A stretch of DNA of 64,000 nt from Sipunculus nudus (Eukaryota > Annelida > Sipuncula > Golfingiida > Sipunculidae). How positions within the stretch are numbered: the first letter of the stretch is position 1; every line of letters starts with the position of its first letter. Below are positions 59,901-64,000 of the stretch, piece after piece. The DNA is taken from contig CM049313.1 of NCBI GenBank assembly GCA_026874595.1, forward strand, positions 23,310,008 to 23,374,007, read 5' to 3'. The notes beneath the pieces were generated by a model. That model made no database searches. It was given only the letters and a program-made list of their open reading frames with translations, and had not been told where the DNA came from. The position numbers were made by a program, and so were the translations under genes.

Positions 59901-59907
<7 letters not shown>

Positions 59908-60867
59908 GTTCTTTTCCTTCTGAGTGTAACTGTCAACAGAAACATAAATCATTTTATTATCTTAAACAACAATCTTAAAATATTATATGTATTTGATACA
60001 CATGCCTTTATTTATATGACAGGATCATTTTTACAAAAATCTTGACTCTGGAGGCAAATCGTGTTAATGCATGGCATACAGTCTACTCAGAGGCAATGAA
60101 AGGCGCTGAATCCGAATCTGCTGTATGCCCAGCTGGTAAAATCCTTCAAAATTGTTTGTTTCCATGGCAACGTGTTTATTATCCAGTAATTCTGATGTTT
60201 AAATAAATGGCTATTACTTGTTGATTTTTAACACTTAACATTGAAATAAACACTAAAATGAAGCAAAGTGACATTGCATTATTTACATATTATGCTATAT
60301 TCAAATTTGACAAATGTAATGGTAAAACTTAACACTTATTTAAAAAAAACTTTCCAATAAATCCCTCCGTCCTTCAAATATAACTTCCTTCCGCTAACAA
60401 TTTATTGTGGTAAAAGTTCACATTACTTGAGAAACTTATTTATTAACTTTCTTCAAATATTTGCATATTTATGAATATTCATAACACAATACCATATACA
60501 TCTACAAGTTGCAGACCGGAACATATCCACAAGTAAACAATTCCTTATAAATATTACTCACAATGTACAACGCCTAGATTTTTTTTTTATGTTGATCAAA
60601 ATCCAACGATTATTTTTGAAGTTTTTTTATTTTTATTATGATAATGTGCATATTTTGCACAAATTTGAATAGTATAACAGAAAAAAACCGGTCAATTATG
60701 ATGATCTTGAACGCAATTTTAGTAAATTATTTAAAGAAAAGTTGTTTGCAAGTGTCTTTCATTTTTCCCCTAAGGTAAGTATAATTACATATTAAATGTA
60801 AAACGTCCAGGATCAAAAGGGACAGGGAAATATTTAGAACTCAATCATATTTCTTATATACATAGTA

Positions 60868-60933
60868 AGCCGAACCGACTTTCAGTCATACTGAGCTTTA
60901 TCAATGGGTTTGAGTCCGTCGTCCTTACGAAAT

Positions 60934-61001
<68 letters not shown>

Positions 61002-61055
61002 TGATGGAGGACTCGACACCGGACTTGGACTCCACTTTTTTAGGGACTCCCTGTT
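60868..61055. repeat. Repeat fragments flanking an AT microsatellite
   Basis: 60868-60930 (CAGTCATACTGAGCTTTATC, GAGTCCGTCGTCC) resembles the hairpin-headed repeat at 42971. 60949-60999 is an AT repeat. 61003-61055 (GGACTCGACACCGGACTTGG) is a GAGTCC-type fragment. Confidence 0.5.
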
Positions 61056-62068
61056 TCAAGCAGAAGGAAAGCCCTGTCACATATCATATTATATTATATC
61101 ATATGTGGGTGCGGACTATTAACTGAAAATTACAGAAAGACTGAATATACGAATCATTAAGTCTGAATCGCGAAATAAATGGAATTAAACATTAGGGTAA
61201 AAGGCATGTGTCAACTAACATCAAAATAATTATTATAAAACAGTGAACAAAAGCAAGTATAATTATAAAGAAATATTTTGCTTATATTAATCTGCCAGGA
61301 GAGACCATTTTTCTGTCAAGATGGAATGTTTTCCTAGGTGTTATATCTATATGGGTATTCTCTCGCAAACCAATTATATCTTTCTTTTTACCTTATCAAA
61401 TGTCTTAATCGACAGGAATTAGGGAAGCCATGCATTACAAGAGAGCAATGAACGAAGATTAAAGCTGGCGGTATTGATAAAATCCATTTGCACACGTTTT
61501 AACTGCAACTGCCGACTAAATCGTTTAATATTTATTAACATCTATTGATGAATAAATTATCTATGAGTCTACAGAATAATTACTTCGTGTTTGTCTTCAA
61601 CGTTTCAAAGGAAGCATTCCCTAGAGAGAGATGATGATCAAACAGCTTCAGAAACTGACGCAGTTTTGCTCTGAAAGACAAATTAAGACAACCGAAACAA
61701 CCCCTTTCATTAGGTGTCCCGAAGTTCCTTGCGTTTTGATTGTTCTTTGAAGTAATAAATGTATTATTTATCAAAGCCTTGTGATAATACAAAATTAAGA
61801 GTTCCATAACTTGTCCTTAGAAACCGTTTCACCAGATGTATTGTATGCTATCAATGCTTATATCAACACCACACAAACAAGAATTTATAAGAGATATTAT
61901 GGGGAAATATTTACATTTTATTTAGTTTTCATTTAGGAAAGGCCACAATCCCTAATAGAATCTCATTGGTTCTGAGAAGGCAGTAATCATAGCCACTGAC
62001 AGATCTTTCACATTTTATTATTAGACTCTGTCTGTAAACATAAATAAAGCTAGATATGTGCATTCTAA

Positions 62069-62370
62069 GGGATGCAAGCCGACGCCACATGAGGGTCCCT
62101 ATAGCGGGATGCGCCAAAACCTTTCTTTGCATTCACTATTTCGGCCAATATTTCGAGGTTCATTCTTGCATAAGTGACTCCACATTTGTCAATATTCGTT
62201 GAGGGCATTCCTGAATCCGGATTATGTGTCGGATCTACATCAAAATCTAATCGGTTCTTCATTGGCCCATTACCGAAATGCCTTAAAAATTTCATGAAAT
62301 TCCGTATGAGTTATGTTCTGAACAAACACAAAATACACACACACAAACGGGGATGACGCACACCCTCCCG
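62069..62370 (+). mobile_element. RTE-type LINE 3' end, copy 2
   Basis: Contains GCATTCCTGAATCCGG, ACATCAAAATCTAATCGGTT, TTCATTGGCCCATTACCGAA, AATTTCATGAAATTCCGTAT and GAGTTATGTTCTGAACAAAC, then a CA-rich tail and a GGGGATGACGCACACCCTCC ending. This is the recognisable 3' untranslated end of RTE-clade LINEs (or a SINE using it), better kept than the copy at 30895. No reverse transcriptase is attached. Confidence 0.6.
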
Positions 62371-62602
62371 GCTGAGGCATAAAACTTACAAAGGTGTCCA
62401 ACAGCTGGATCTAGTAAGGCAGCAAGCAAAACATTTAAGATTTGGATGGATCCAGATCCGCATTTTATTTTACCGATCCGTCTTCTTATTGCTCATCATC
62501 CCGTCCTCCTTTAGATGTCGTATAATTCCATTAAGAAGTTTTCGTGATTACTCAGACAAACACAGGCTTATCCTATATCCCCCTGATCCATAACCCCTGA
62601 AT

Positions 62603-62605
<3 letters not shown>

Positions 62606-62684
<79 letters not shown>

Positions 62685-62695
62685 AGACTTTTTAC

Positions 62696-62752
<57 letters not shown>
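62606..62752. repeat. CT and two AT microsatellites
   Basis: CT repeat 62606-62643, AT repeat 62643-62681, a short unique spacer, and AT repeat 62704-62752. These produce meaningless IYIYIY and ERERER open frames. Confidence 0.95.
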
Positions 62753-62756
<4 letters not shown>

Positions 62757-63603
62757 TGTGTAGCATGCACATCTATTTATCTGATCTCCTAAAAAAATCA
62801 TATGAACTTTAAAAAAACGGGCAGACGAAAATAAATGACCCTGCCTTGTAAACAGCGTTTTTCTAAAAAAAAAAAGGATACACGTGAACTGTTTGTTCAA
62901 AATTGTGGCATCAAATGAATTTGATGCATAAATGAGTCGAACGTCTCTTTTAATGAAGATCCATACGCTCAGCAATTTCCGTGTTGTTCCTGGTTTCATT
63001 TTCAGAGCTGTCTTCACTTTTTTATTCTCATGGGATAACCCTAGCGAGTCATGCAAACAGAGGTTTCAGGCATTAAACACCCCAACATGCCACAACCCGA
63101 ATGTTGATTTTAATTAATGAAATGGTCATTTTTCACTGAAAGATCAGATGATGGACGAATTTCATTATTTTAAGTGAAATATTTTTGGAGAGTGATGTAC
63201 TCAGAGCGTTTAACTTGAGTTAGCGTCTGAAAATTAGACCTGAATTGTCCATCCCTATCAATCAATTTATGCGTGTGTCTGAAAGCTTTATGCTGGAATG
63301 GTCCTTTGCTCAACATCTCCAGTTCATATGCTACCAGCATGTCAGATAACCATTACAGTTTGAAGGTTATTTCTTAAACTGAAGTAAGAATGTCTCCACA
63401 GTTACAGAATTGAAACAAGCTTTTCAGTCCCACATTTCTTATTGTAAAATTCATTTTAATTAATGAGTATATTCAATGGCGTCTTGTATTATTGTAAGCT
63501 GAAAGTTTTTAGGATTATCAAACCCTTACCGCCAGGAGCCTCATTGTGACCCTAGCTCGGCAAACCAGGTCATAAATATCGATCGCCATCAATTAATTTA
63601 CGC

Positions 63604-63613
63604 CCTAATATGG
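63604..63613. promoter_or_regulatory. Perfect CArG box
   Basis: CCTAATATGG fits CC(A/T)6GG, the SRF/MEF2-type MADS site, inside a non-repetitive block (63480-63620) of intron 1. A chance match is possible. Confidence 0.3.
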
Positions 63614-63925
63614 GGGCTTTCTCAATCCTTATTATCTGACACAAAAATAAATATTAATCCACCGGCATAATTTGTGCAATTTTTTTTCATATGGATCTGT
63701 ATGAAAGATTCTCATTTCTCGCGAAAATATTTAAAATCTTGAATGAAATAAAGATAGCATAAAAAAGTTGAAGTAGGTATATATACATTTTTTCCATAAA
63801 AAGGATATATATGACTTCCACACTGAATATACATATCCAAATATCCAATATCCATAATACATGATTAACTGACAACCTTTGCAACCTTTTGAATTTTTAC
63901 ATAACATAAACAAGTCATGTAGGAA

Positions 63926-64000
63926 TCGAGTCTGGACTCGAGTCCACTACTCTAGGTACTCGGACTTGGACTCCGAATGTCCTGGATTCGGACTTGGACT
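63926..64000. repeat. GAGTCC/GGACTC repeat, cut by the window edge
   Basis: CTGGACTCGAGTCC, CTCGGACTTGGACTCCG and ATTCGGACTTGGACT: same theme as 55075-55450. It continues past the right edge. Confidence 0.7.

Larger units (their letters stand above)
58898..64000 (+). other. Start of nAChR intron 1 (incomplete)
   Basis: Begins GTAAGG. No DEKNQ-TTNVW-type second exon was found to the window edge, so the intron should exceed 5.1 kb. It contains microsatellites, an RTE-type 3' end, repeat fragments and some single-copy islands (59330-59640, 61370-61500, 63480-63620) that may include enhancers. Plus-orientation polyadenylation or alternative exons were not recognised. Confidence 0.6.

Noticed and set aside
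62568-63056. 162-codon minus-strand open frame
   Set aside because: Mostly AT and CT microsatellite translated as IYIYIY and ERERER.

Overview
The window looks like a piece of an invertebrate nuclear genome, most likely a mollusc or another lophotrochozoan. It is AT-rich, full of AT and GT microsatellites, and packed with short non-autonomous transposons, tRNA-derived SINEs and decayed retrotransposon ends. It shows no bacterial-style gene packing, no operons, no rRNA or intact tRNA, and no CRISPR array. The lophotrochozoan guess rests on the style of the receptor exon and on a hairpin-headed repeat of a kind I know from molluscs; both are inference.

Only one protein-coding gene is supported. 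At 58700-58897 (+ strand) is the first coding exon of a nicotinic acetylcholine receptor (Cys-loop ligand-gated channel) subunit: a signal peptide, the N-terminal helix and the first beta strand, ending at a GT donor exactly where animal nAChR genes are split. About 1.2 kb of CpG-richer, non-repetitive sequence lies upstream and probably holds the promoter and 5' UTR. Everything from 58898 to the right edge is then the start of intron 1; I found no second exon.

Region by region: 1-8.4 kb holds two hAT-like repeats and a broken CR1/L2-type LINE end. 8.4-18 kb is mostly unassigned, apart from a foldback element at 11.6-12.1 kb. 18-31 kb has a clean hAT MITE, three SINEs or SINE-like pieces, a 1.2 kb minisatellite and an element with near-perfect 20-bp inverted ends. 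31-36.5 kb is unassigned and partly looks like conserved non-coding DNA. 36.5-54.3 kb carries three copies of a foldback family built from the motif ATTTCAGATTACCCC, a solo LTR, two tandem arrays and a 269-bp hAT derivative. 54-64 kb is the receptor gene neighbourhood.

The most unusual content is the set of inverted-repeat elements whose arms are made of short near-palindromic units (ATTTCAGATTACCCC; CACGGTGTTAACACGG; GATGACATCGG). I see no transposase, so all are non-autonomous here. Family names are from visible termini, target duplications and remembered motifs; no search was possible.
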